Below, one piece after another: positions 1 through 6,068 of a DNA stretch of 7,267 nt. Both the position numbers and the translations under genes were made by a program. This DNA is from Candidatus Poseidoniaceae archaeon (lineage in GTDB: Archaea; Thermoplasmatota; Poseidoniia; Poseidoniales; Poseidoniaceae). Location: positions 1 through 7,267 of the forward strand of contig JAQXFL010000018.1 of NCBI GenBank assembly GCA_029250345.1, given 5' to 3'. Positions within the stretch are counted from its first letter, which is position 1. Each line of letters opens with the position of its first letter. The notes beneath the pieces are model-generated. The model was not told the DNA's origin. It saw nothing but the letters and a program-made list of their open reading frames with translations, and did not search any database.

Positions 1-242
1 AAGGTCCTGTTTGCATCAATAGTGAGCGCTTCGCTGATTTCAGCATCAACGAAGGTTGTGTTTTCACCTGGGAAAAATTCGACAACTCCAGTGGATTGAT
101 TCTCTTCGATGAAGGCCCATGCAGGTTGCTCAGCCGTTCCAACCATCGGACTGAGGCTTGAGGCGAGCATCAGCACGATGAGGCTAAAACAGGCGCGAAC
201 GGTCCCTTGACCGTTGGCAAAAAGACCCGCTTTCGCCTTCAC
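1..242 (-). CDS. N-terminal part of a secreted protein of unknown function (runs off left edge)
   Basis: An open frame with no stop runs from a GTG at 240-242 to the left edge and gives 80 complete codons. The start is well supported: the leader has GAGGTGA (complement of 249-255) six bases before the GTG. The protein begins MKAKAG, has a hydrophobic core at about residues 18-30 (CFSLIVLMLASSL), and then a polar stretch with a plausible signal-peptidase I site after the Ala of VGTA (residues 34-37). No lipobox cysteine is seen, so a soluble secreted or C-terminally anchored protein is more likely than a lipoprotein. The mature part visible here is acidic and rich in Thr/Asn/Glu, with no recognisable domain. 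It is divergent from the GINS gene. That it is a gene is fairly sure; its function cannot be told from this fragment. Confidence 0.72.
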   Translation of the reverse strand, partial: MKAKAGLFANGQGTVRACFSLIVLMLASSLSPMVGTAEQPAWAFIEENQSTGVVEFFPGENTTFVDAEISEALTIDANRT

Positions 243-248
243 TCTTAT

Positions 249-270
249 TCACCTCGCTAACGCGAGGTGA
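249..270 (-). promoter_or_regulatory. Perfect 9-bp hairpin containing the Shine-Dalgarno of the secreted-protein gene
   Basis: Positions 249-257 and 262-270 are perfect reverse complements separated by four bases. In the minus-strand transcript the distal arm is GCGAGGTGA, which contains the ribosome binding site GAGGTGA six bases from the GTG start. The proximal arm TCACCTCGC would pair with it and also resembles the anti-Shine-Dalgarno end of 16S rRNA. The structure is seen directly; a role in restraining translation is inferred. There is no T-run after either side, so a terminator is unlikely. Confidence 0.5.
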
Positions 271-281
271 GCCATTCGATA

Positions 282-305
282 TGAATCAACGCACATATTG
301 ATTCA
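282..305. promoter_or_regulatory. 24-bp dyad (operator-like) in the divergent promoter region
   Basis: TGAATCAA (282-289) and TTGATTCA (298-305) are perfect 8-bp inverted arms around the 8-base spacer CGCACATA. The dyad is the most AT-rich part of the 87-bp region between the divergent secreted-protein and GINS genes. Its centre overlaps CATATT/AATATG, which could serve as a weak TATA element in either direction: about 25 bp from there places transcription starts near 270-272 (minus) and 322 (plus), each just ahead of its gene. The spacing and symmetry fit a dimeric regulator site, but no binding protein can be named. Confidence 0.4.
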
Positions 306-329
306 ACCAAGTGGAATGAAGGGTTCAAA

Positions 330-1415
330 GTGTGTCGGCCATACGGACAACCCATGTCGACGCTCGGCAACCTAGACAGCGCTCAATCGCGCGAGGTTGA
401 AGAGCAATTGTTTTCCACGCATCGGCTTCAATCCACGCGCCATATGCCTGTTCCGCTCCCACGTCAGGACTTCTGGGCGATGGTAAAACAGCTTCTCAAC
501 ACCCTTGACATGGAGATTCAATCCATGCTGATGAAGGGCATGACTGGAATGCGTTTGCAGAACCTTCAGAAGCGTCAAGCCAACATTCGCCACATCGCCT
601 CTGAACTCGCTCGAAAGCGCACGGTTGCTGTTGTTCAGCACGTGGCTTCACAATCGCTGCGCAGTTCTGCTGCTCAAGGAGGCGGCGCACATGAGTTGCC
701 AGCGCTTGATTGGCAACGGCATGATCCGGCAGAAAAGGCCTTTTTCCATGCCGTTCAAATTGCAATGGATCGCTTCAAGATGGAAGTGGACTGGTCGTCG
801 ATGCAGAATGGCCTAGCGGGAGAAGCCATCACGCTGCCGCAACGGCATGCCCCAGGCACCATGCAACTCGATTCCTTTACGGAAACCAACATCACCTCAC
901 GCCCACCACCAGCATTGGCCTTTGAGGACCAAGCACCAGAACCGCTGCCAGACCTCGAACGGGATGATGAAGATCGAATGGCACCAGATGAGTGGCCAGA
1001 TTTGGATGAATACATTCACGCAGATTTGGAAGATGCACCGGTAACGCCCCAAGCCCCACCCCCAGCGTCGGCTCAAGATGACGATGCCATGATGGCCTTC
1101 ATGGGCCAAAACGGAGAACGAAAGCATGCTGCAGCAATGGAATTGGCACCGTCTAAGTCCTCGACCATTTCTTTGGACGATGCGTTTGAGGCGCCCGCAC
1201 AAGAATCTGTTCCGGAAGACATTGAGCCTGTAAAGGAAGAACCCGTCGTTGAAGCGACATTGATTCGAATTCGAGTGCTCATGACGAGCCCTGAGCCAAT
1301 TCTCACCGCATCGGGTGAATCATTGGCATTGGAAGCCGGCGATGTTCATTTCGTCGATCAAGAGTCAGCAGACTGGCTCATTGAGTCTGGCGTAGCTGAA
1401 GCTGCTGCTCTTTGA
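330..1415 (+). CDS. gins51: GINS replication complex subunit, Gins51-like, with long acidic linker
   Basis: Archaeal GINS bridges the MCM helicase and GAN/RecJ-type nuclease in the CMG-like replicative helicase. Residues about 47-160 are helical and match the GINS A-domain pattern (a DFW start, helices around LLNTLDMEIQSML, then LQNLQKRQANIRHIASELARKR). The last 50 residues (309-358) have the small Gins51 B-domain pattern: a beta start LIRIRVLM, then a GDVHFVDQESADWLIESGVAE segment matching the family's GD..xLP..xA..Li..GvAe. A-then-B order is the Gins51/Sld5-Psf1 class. Between them lies an acidic, Pro- and Asp/Glu-rich linker (about 175-305), making 361 residues against roughly 180-220 usual. 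The GTG at 330 has a weak AAGGG leader; an ATG at 354 gives MSTLGNLD and is an equally possible start. Divergent from the secreted-protein gene, convergent with S10. The family call rests on pattern reading, not a search. Confidence 0.68.
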   Translation: MCRPYGQPMSTLGNLDSAQSREVEEQLFSTHRLQSTRHMPVPLPRQDFWAMVKQLLNTLDMEIQSMLMKGMTGMRLQNLQKRQANIRHIASELARKRTVAVVQHVASQSLRSSAAQGGGAHELPALDWQRHDPAEKAFFHAVQIAMDRFKMEVDWSSMQNGLAGEAITLPQRHAPGTMQLDSFTETNITSRPPPALAFEDQAPEPLPDLERDDEDRMAPDEWPDLDEYIHADLEDAPVTPQAPPPASAQDDDAMMAFMGQNGERKHAAAMELAPSKSSTISLDDAFEAPAQESVPEDIEPVKEEPVVEATLIRIRVLMTSPEPILTASGESLALEAGDVHFVDQESADWLIESGVAEAAAL

Positions 1416-1526
1416 GGAAGAACAGTTTGAGATTACATCCCAAGGTATCACGCTGTTGTTGCTTTGAACCATGGTCGACCCATCGAGCCTTACGGCACGT
1501 TGTGTAGAGCGTTTGGTGTGCAATGC
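1416..1526. other. Convergent intergenic region, no gene recognised
   Basis: The 111 bp between the stop codons of GINS (plus) and S10 (minus) hold no start codon with a ribosome binding site leading to a sensible protein, no tRNA that folds, and no run of four or more T on either exit path that would mark a clear archaeal terminator. The two transcripts probably end here or overlap. Confidence 0.5.
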
Positions 1527-1856
1527 TCAGTTGACGGAGCGCATCGAGAGTTCGATGCTCACAGTGTCAGGGATTGGGATACGGGTGACTTGGCGGAGTG
1601 CCGACTCATCCTTTCCAGACGTGATGTCCATCTCAAGAAGACGCTTGTGAACTCGAAGTTCCCAGTGATCGTAGGTTTCAACGCCTTCACCATCAGGTGC
1701 CTTGCGGACTGGAACAACCAGTCGTCGGGTCGGCAATGGAATTGGTCCTCGTAGCGAGATACCACCGTTGTCGCAAATAGCCTTGATTTGGCTTGCGACT
1801 TGGTCGATATCCCCGTGGTTTTCACCGGTGAGCTTGATGATGGTAACTGCTGCCAT
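1527..1856 (-). CDS. rps10: 30S ribosomal protein S10 (uS10), archaeal type
   Basis: A 109-residue uS10, a small-subunit head protein that contacts 16S rRNA. The family signature is clear: RGPIPLPTRRLVVPVRK (residues 36-52), the DGEGVETYDHWELRVHKRLLEM stretch (55-76) with the Trp-Glu-x-Arg-x-His-Lys-Arg core, and ALRQVTRIPIPDTVSIEL near the end. It is a few residues longer than the usual archaeal protein of about 102, through a short TSGKD insertion (79-83) and a SMRSVN tail. The ATG at 1854-1856 lies 41 bp after the EF-1 alpha stop; the next in-frame codons upstream reach a stop without another usual start, so the start is well fixed. Only a weak GG-rich leader precedes it. EF-1 alpha followed by S10 is a conserved archaeal pair, so co-transcription is expected. 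Confidence 0.96.
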   Translation of the reverse strand: MAAVTIIKLTGENHGDIDQVASQIKAICDNGGISLRGPIPLPTRRLVVPVRKAPDGEGVETYDHWELRVHKRLLEMDITSGKDESALRQVTRIPIPDTVSIELSMRSVN

Positions 1857-1897
1857 AATGACCCGTCCAAATTTTCAACCTATGTTCAACTGAAGAC

Positions 1898-3190
1898 TCA
1901 AGCCTTCTTTTCGATCTTCAAGCAGACGCCAGCAGCGACGGTCTTGCCCATGTCACGAATAGCGAAGCGGGAGAGTTCTGGGAAGGTGTCCATTTGCTCG
2001 ATTGCCATTGGCTTGTTAGGTTGGAAACGAATCAAACATGCGTCACCAGTCTTGAGGAAGGAAGGGTTTGCTTCCTTGCCAGCCCTGTTGGTCTTTTCGA
2101 GGAGTTCTTGGAACCGAACAGCCACCTGAGCTGTGTGTGCGTGGAACACAGGAGTGTATCCGACGGAAACAGCCTTTGGAATGTCCATGAGCTGAATTTG
2201 TCCGACGAAGGTTTCGTCGTGTCGAACGAACATTGGCTCGTTGTCAGTGTATCCAGCAACGTCGCCACGGCGAATGTCTTGCTGAGCGAGGCCACGGCAG
2301 TTGAAACCGACGTTGTCTCCAGGCTCTGCCTTCTCGACCATGGTGTGGTGCATCTCGATTGACTTGACTTCTGCGGACTTCATCGATGGGTTGAACACAA
2401 CGGTCTTGCCGACGTTGAGGGTACCGGTTTCGATCTTTCCAACAGGCACAGTTCCGATACCGGAAATCTTGTACACGTCTTGGATAGGCAAGCGAAGTGG
2501 CTTGTTGATTGGCTTGCTTGGCATTGTGATCTTGTCAATGGCTTCGAAGAGTGTTGGTCCGTTGTACCATGGGCACTTGTCGGACTTGTTGAACACGTTG
2601 TCGCCGTTCAAAGAGGATGCAGGGATCATTGGGACATCGTCCGGCTTGAATCCTGCCATCTTGAGGAGGTTACCGACTTCTGTGCAGGCAGCCTTGTACT
2701 TGTCTTCTGACCAGTCAACACCGGAAATATCCATCTTGTTAACGTGAACAATAAGTTGCTTAACACCAAGCACCTTTGCGAGGAAAGCGTGTTCCTTAGT
2801 TTGTGCGTTGACACCGTCGTTAGCAGCACAGAGAAGAACTGCTGCGTCAGCTTGTGAAGCACCAGTAATCATGTTCTTGACGAAATCTCGGTGACCTGGA
2901 GCGTCAATAACAGTCCAGTAATAGTTAGGGGTAAAGAATTCCTTGTGAGCAACGTCGATGGTGATACCACGTTCGCGCTCTTCCTTGAGCCCGTCCATAA
3001 CGTAAGCAAGACCGAATCCAGCCTTACCGGATTCAGCAGCGAGTTTTTCGTTCTTTTCAATAACGTGACCTTCAATGTGACCGGAGTCCAATAGTAGACG
3101 TCCGACAGTTGTTGACTTTCCGTGATCGACGTGTCCGATGAACACGATATTTAGGTGAGGCTTGCTCTTATCTTCCCATTGACTTCCCAT
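1898..3190 (-). CDS. tuf: Translation elongation factor EF-1 alpha (aEF1A)
   Basis: The GTPase that delivers aminoacyl-tRNA to the ribosome. All G-motifs are visible: P-loop GHVDHGKST (residues 19-27), switch I ERGITID (73-79), DAPGH (96-100), NKMD (151-154) and ASSLNGDN (191-198). Domain II begins near PLRLPIQDVYKISGIGTVPVG (about 232-252) and domain III ends with RFAIRDMGKTVAAGV close to the C-terminus. At 430 residues the length is normal for archaea. CAANDGVNAQTKEHAFLAKVLG is of the EF1A rather than the bacterial EF-Tu form, although it lacks the longer eukaryotic insertions. The ATG at 3188-3190 has a strong TAAGGAG leader eight bases away. It is the first gene of the EF-1 alpha / S10 pair; the usual archaeal neighbours upstream (S12, S7, EF-2) are absent, pyruvate kinase being there instead. 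Confidence 0.98.
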   Translation of the reverse strand: MGSQWEDKSKPHLNIVFIGHVDHGKSTTVGRLLLDSGHIEGHVIEKNEKLAAESGKAGFGLAYVMDGLKEERERGITIDVAHKEFFTPNYYWTVIDAPGHRDFVKNMITGASQADAAVLLCAANDGVNAQTKEHAFLAKVLGVKQLIVHVNKMDISGVDWSEDKYKAACTEVGNLLKMAGFKPDDVPMIPASSLNGDNVFNKSDKCPWYNGPTLFEAIDKITMPSKPINKPLRLPIQDVYKISGIGTVPVGKIETGTLNVGKTVVFNPSMKSAEVKSIEMHHTMVEKAEPGDNVGFNCRGLAQQDIRRGDVAGYTDNEPMFVRHDETFVGQIQLMDIPKAVSVGYTPVFHAHTAQVAVRFQELLEKTNRAGKEANPSFLKTGDACLIRFQPNKPMAIEQMDTFPELSRFAIRDMGKTVAAGVCLKIEKKA

Positions 3191-3198
3191 GGTAATTA

Positions 3199-3205
3199 CT
3201 CCTTA
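3199..3205 (-). promoter_or_regulatory. Shine-Dalgarno of EF-1 alpha
   Basis: The minus strand reads TAAGGAG with eight bases before the ATG at 3190. This strong, well-spaced site fixes the EF-1 alpha start and fits a highly expressed gene. Confidence 0.75.
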
Positions 3206-3229
3206 GCGAACCCTCCGAACAACCACCCC

Positions 3230-3238
3230 TATTTGAAA
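3230..3238 (-). promoter_or_regulatory. Candidate TATA box for the EF-1 alpha / S10 unit
   Basis: The minus strand reads TTTCAAATA in an otherwise GC-rich stretch of the 148-bp gap between pyruvate kinase and EF-1 alpha. The usual archaeal distance of about 25 bp to the transcription start would place it near 3208-3210, giving a leader of some 18-20 bases that just includes the TAAGGAG site. Immediately upstream (3240-3250) is a GCGCG/CGCGC inverted repeat around one base, in the position where a BRE or regulator would sit. The match to the TATA consensus is imperfect, so this is a positional inference. Confidence 0.4.
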
Positions 3239-3338
3239 AGCGCGACGCGCCATTGCATAGAGGATTCTTGGTGAATACGCCGCAGTACTCTCTTTACAGT
3301 AACTTTGAAGCAAAAGATAGCGAAATGCGGCCACTTCT

Positions 3339-4790
3339 TCACTCTGCACCGTGAATAGAGCCGTCATCGGCGATTTTGTACAATCGGATGGTGCTGGTCG
3401 CGCCTGAAATCGCCTTAGGACTGCCCGAGATTGCTACAATTCGATCCCCTACGCCAATTGTCCCGAGTTCCATAAGAGTATGAAGGGACGATTGCATTGT
3501 TTGAGAACCACGGTCGAATTCTTCCACCATGAGGCCTTCAACACCTGGAATCAGTTGCAATCGCCGCATGGCGCGAATACGGTTACTGACCGCAGTAACT
3601 GGAATGCCAGGGCAGTAACCTGCAACCAGACGAGCTGCGTTACCGTGCTGCGTTGCGACAACAATCCGCTTGGCTTTCGAAATCTTTGCCAACTCGACGC
3701 CAGCATGAGCGACTGAGCGCGTCGAAACAAACCGTGCCAGACCACTTGGACGCTGATCTGATGAATTCAGTCCTTTTTCACTGGCAACAGCAATTTTTGC
3801 CATTGTTTCAACTGCTTCAAGTGGATATTGCCCCAGAGCAGTCTCACCTGAAAGCATCACTGCAGTGGCTCCGTGGCGGATAGCGCCCGAAACATCGCTT
3901 ACTTCTGCGCGAGTTGGCCGAGGTTGGAGCGTCATAGATTCAAGCATCTGCGTTGCCACGATGACAATTTTTCCTCTGGTCAAAGCACCGTCGATGATCC
4001 GTTGTTGCGCTTCAGGTACATCCTCAAGAGGGATTTCCACACCCAAATCGCCACGGGCAACCATGACCGCATCTGCAGAATCAAGAATCTCGTCGAGATG
4101 CTCAAGGGCGACTGGGTGCTCGATTTTCGCAATCAATGGTACGTGGAGGCCAGCGTCACGGACAGCTTTTTGTGCCGGTTCGAGGTCCTTTGCGGTCCGA
4201 ACATAACTTACTGCAATGTAATCCGCACCGGCCTTCAAAGCGTGTGCAAGAGCTGCTTCGTCGTTTGGTCCAATCGCAGGCAGGTCAACCATTGTTCCGG
4301 GGACATTGACACCCTTACGCTCGCTCAAAACGCCACCGTCTTCAACAATACACTCGACAACACTGTTTGGCTCACCCGGTGAATGAATCACCTTGAGGCG
4401 AACCAGTCCATCAGCGATGAGAACGGGGTCTCCGTTTGTTAACTCAGCCGACAATCCGGCGTATTCTACCGGGATGTTATTGGCGTCAACGCCTTCCATA
4501 AACGGCTGACCGCAATGGAGATTCAGGGGTTGACCTCGTTCCAGTACAACAACGTCGTCAAATCGACCAAGGCGTAGTTTTGGCCCGGGTAAATCTGCTA
4601 GAATACATGTTGGCCTACCGAGTGTGCCCTCGAGCGAACGGATGCGTTCATACAACGGTGTCTTGTCTTCAGGCGCCCCATGTGAGTAATTGAGGCGACA
4701 AACATTGACTCCTGCCTGTAGCAGGGAGAGCAGCGTCTCAGCGTCGTCGCATGCAGGCCCTATCGTGGCCACTATTCGTGTTCGTCGCAT
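3339..4790 (-). CDS. pyk: Pyruvate kinase
   Basis: Catalyses phosphoenolpyruvate + ADP to pyruvate + ATP, the last step of glycolysis, in the cytoplasm. Numbered from the ATG at 4790: RRTRIVATIGPA at 2-13, RLNYSHG at 32-38, ADLPGPKLR at 65-73, the B-domain cap about 75-175 ending in KGVNVPG, the catalytic lysine in IAKIEHP (Lys222), the signature MVARGDLGVEIPLEDVP (243-259), ATQMLESM (279-286), and RPTRAEVSDVSGAIRHGATAVMLSGETALGQYP, followed by a full C-terminal domain (about 350-483). The 483 residues are a normal length. The ATG at 4790 has CGGAG nine bases away (4800-4804); the ATG at 4799 abuts that site and a TTG at 4814 has no leader, so 4790 is preferred. The GPKLR lysine is at the position that in mammalian enzymes is the potassium-linked Glu117. 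It starts 32 bp after the lipoprotein stop, probably in one operon with it. Confidence 0.96.
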   Translation of the reverse strand: MRRTRIVATIGPACDDAETLLSLLQAGVNVCRLNYSHGAPEDKTPLYERIRSLEGTLGRPTCILADLPGPKLRLGRFDDVVVLERGQPLNLHCGQPFMEGVDANNIPVEYAGLSAELTNGDPVLIADGLVRLKVIHSPGEPNSVVECIVEDGGVLSERKGVNVPGTMVDLPAIGPNDEAALAHALKAGADYIAVSYVRTAKDLEPAQKAVRDAGLHVPLIAKIEHPVALEHLDEILDSADAVMVARGDLGVEIPLEDVPEAQQRIIDGALTRGKIVIVATQMLESMTLQPRPTRAEVSDVSGAIRHGATAVMLSGETALGQYPLEAVETMAKIAVASEKGLNSSDQRPSGLARFVSTRSVAHAGVELAKISKAKRIVVATQHGNAARLVAGYCPGIPVTAVSNRIRAMRRLQLIPGVEGLMVEEFDRGSQTMQSSLHTLMELGTIGVGDRIVAISGSPKAISGATSTIRLYKIADDGSIHGAE

Positions 4791-4822
4791 TTGATTCATC
4801 TCCGTAGGTGCCAAGTGAGAAC

Positions 4823-6040
4823 TCAGCGATAATGAAGTCGAATAACAAAGGATTCGACTTCTAAGTCATTGACTCTCTCATTGCGGATTTGGAAAATCCA
4901 CTCACCGTCGCCGTATGTGGATTCAGTGTCGGTGAACATGTAAGAACTCAAGGTGAGGTGAACGCAATCGTTGGTGTCCTCGTCGCAGTCATCACCATCC
5001 GTGCGTTGATCCAGGCCGGTTTCGGAGGTGTTGGTTGCTTCTTCATCTTCTTCATTGATGGCGTAAATGTCGAGCTTTGCTCGGCAGTTTGAGGTGCCCG
5101 GCACGTTCGTACAATCACCGTCTATTTGTGGGTAAGTGAGTTCTCCAACCGCTTTGCGAATCGTATTGCCTTTGTCTTTATCGTAAACGATGTTGACATC
5201 AAAATCAAGGGTCTGAGCGTTTCCAGAGGTGTTGCCACCCATTTCAAAGTCAGACCATTGTCCTGCATAACTGACGTAAACCTTGATGGAATCAGAATCC
5301 GTCATTCCAGCACTGTTCAATACGTTGAGATTAACTTCGTATTCACCGGGTTCAACATTCGTCCAATCGATCGATTCACCGGTCATGTCAGCGTCGTTTT
5401 CTGAATCGCCGTCGTTATCGTTGTCGGTTTCTGAATCAAGGTCCCAATGCCATTCCGTAATGTACTGGCTTGAATCACCTGCTGTGGAGTCGGATGCATC
5501 CAAAGTAACGGTCATCGTTGCTGAAACATCTCGGTCCGTCATCGATTTGTCCATTTCACAGATCCACAGCACAATGTGAGTGTTCTCATCAAGATCGTCA
5601 TTTGAACAATCCTCATCATCAGCATATTGAGTGATTTCAGCCTTCGGTGGCTGGGCTGTTGCTTCCACGACATTGAGCGTCTTTGATTGGGTGGAGGTTT
5701 TCGAACCATCCGAAACAGTGAGTTCAATGGTCTTCTCACCAGTAGAATCAAAATTCCATTCAGCGGTTCGACCCGTGTCATCAATGGAACCATCCCCATC
5801 AAAATCCCAGCGATAGGTCAGGCCATTGCTCGGAGTCGAACTGGAAGCATCAAAGGACACCACATCGCCAGTTCGAATATTCTTCGAAGGGGAGAAGGTA
5901 AACACGGCGAGGACTTCGGCGTCTGACCCGCCCGAAGTGTCTTCAAAAACGCAACCTGCAAGTGTGGAAAGTACCATCACCGAGGAAAGGAGTATTGGCA
6001 AAAAGGCCGACTTCATGGAGGGTCTGTGAACGGCCTTCAT
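4823..6040 (-). CDS. PKD-domain surface lipoprotein, acidic, with calcium-loop-like motifs
   Basis: Function unknown; probably an envelope-anchored surface protein with adhesion or binding roles. From the ATG at 6040 (405 residues) it has a basic n-region, a hydrophobic core SAFLPILLSSVMVL and a lipobox LAGC with the cysteine at 30. Residues 43-125 form a PKD domain (VSFDASSST, then WDFDGDGSIDD at 78-88, then KTIELTVSDGS). Residues 135-257 form a second PKD-like domain (VTLDASDST, WHWDLDSETDNDNDGDSEND, GEYEVNLNVLNSAG). The Asp-rich loops resemble calcium-binding DxDxDG loops. Residues 260-405 are a beta-rich end domain finishing GEWIFQIRNERVNDLEVESFVIRLHYR, loosely like a proprotein-convertase P-domain. 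Besides Cys30 there are six cysteines in three close pairs (145/161, 310/319, 352/359), suggesting disulfides. An upstream extension to 6259 lies inside polB and is not expected. An ATG at 6016 (just before the hydrophobic core) is an alternative start. Confidence 0.82.
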   Translation of the reverse strand: MKAVHRPSMKSAFLPILLSSVMVLSTLAGCVFEDTSGGSDAEVLAVFTFSPSKNIRTGDVVSFDASSSTPSNGLTYRWDFDGDGSIDDTGRTAEWNFDSTGEKTIELTVSDGSKTSTQSKTLNVVEATAQPPKAEITQYADDEDCSNDDLDENTHIVLWICEMDKSMTDRDVSATMTVTLDASDSTAGDSSQYITEWHWDLDSETDNDNDGDSENDADMTGESIDWTNVEPGEYEVNLNVLNSAGMTDSDSIKVYVSYAGQWSDFEMGGNTSGNAQTLDFDVNIVYDKDKGNTIRKAVGELTYPQIDGDCTNVPGTSNCRAKLDIYAINEEDEEATNTSETGLDQRTDGDDCDEDTNDCVHLTLSSYMFTDTESTYGDGEWIFQIRNERVNDLEVESFVIRLHYR

Positions 6041-6068
6041 CAAAAGCCCTTTCTCTCCATTCATCATC

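Noticed and set aside
249..270. Hairpin as a bidirectional terminator
   Set aside because: Neither side is followed by a T-run, and it lies between divergent gene starts, where no transcript is expected to end.
897..1202. Minus-strand open frame of 101 codons opposite the GINS linker
   Set aside because: It is Trp/Cys/Ile-rich without family likeness and mirrors the low-complexity acidic linker; the sense frame has GINS domains at both ends.
1416..1526. Possible tRNA gene downstream of S10 (minus strand has a GGTTCAAAGC resembling a T-arm)
   Set aside because: Some archaea have a tRNA-Ser after S10, but here the bases flanking the TTCAAAG do not form a T-stem and no acceptor stem or D-arm can be folded on either strand.
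1464..1754. Plus-strand open frame of 96 codons
   Set aside because: It lies mostly antisense to the certain S10 gene, has no ribosome binding site and no recognisable protein features.
1994..2362. Plus-strand open frame of 122 codons, and another at 2301-2747
   Set aside because: Both are antisense to EF-1 alpha, whose strong codon bias creates long stop-free complements; no leader or domain supports them.
3240..3250. GCGCGACGCGC inverted repeat ahead of EF-1 alpha as an independent regulatory site
   Set aside because: The arms are only 5 bp of simple CG alternation and could arise by chance; it is mentioned only as context for the promoter candidate.
4791..4814. Earlier pyruvate kinase starts (ATG 4799, TTG 4814)
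   Set aside because: The CGGAG at 4800-4804 touches the 4799 ATG and is well spaced only for the ATG at 4790; the TTG has no leader.
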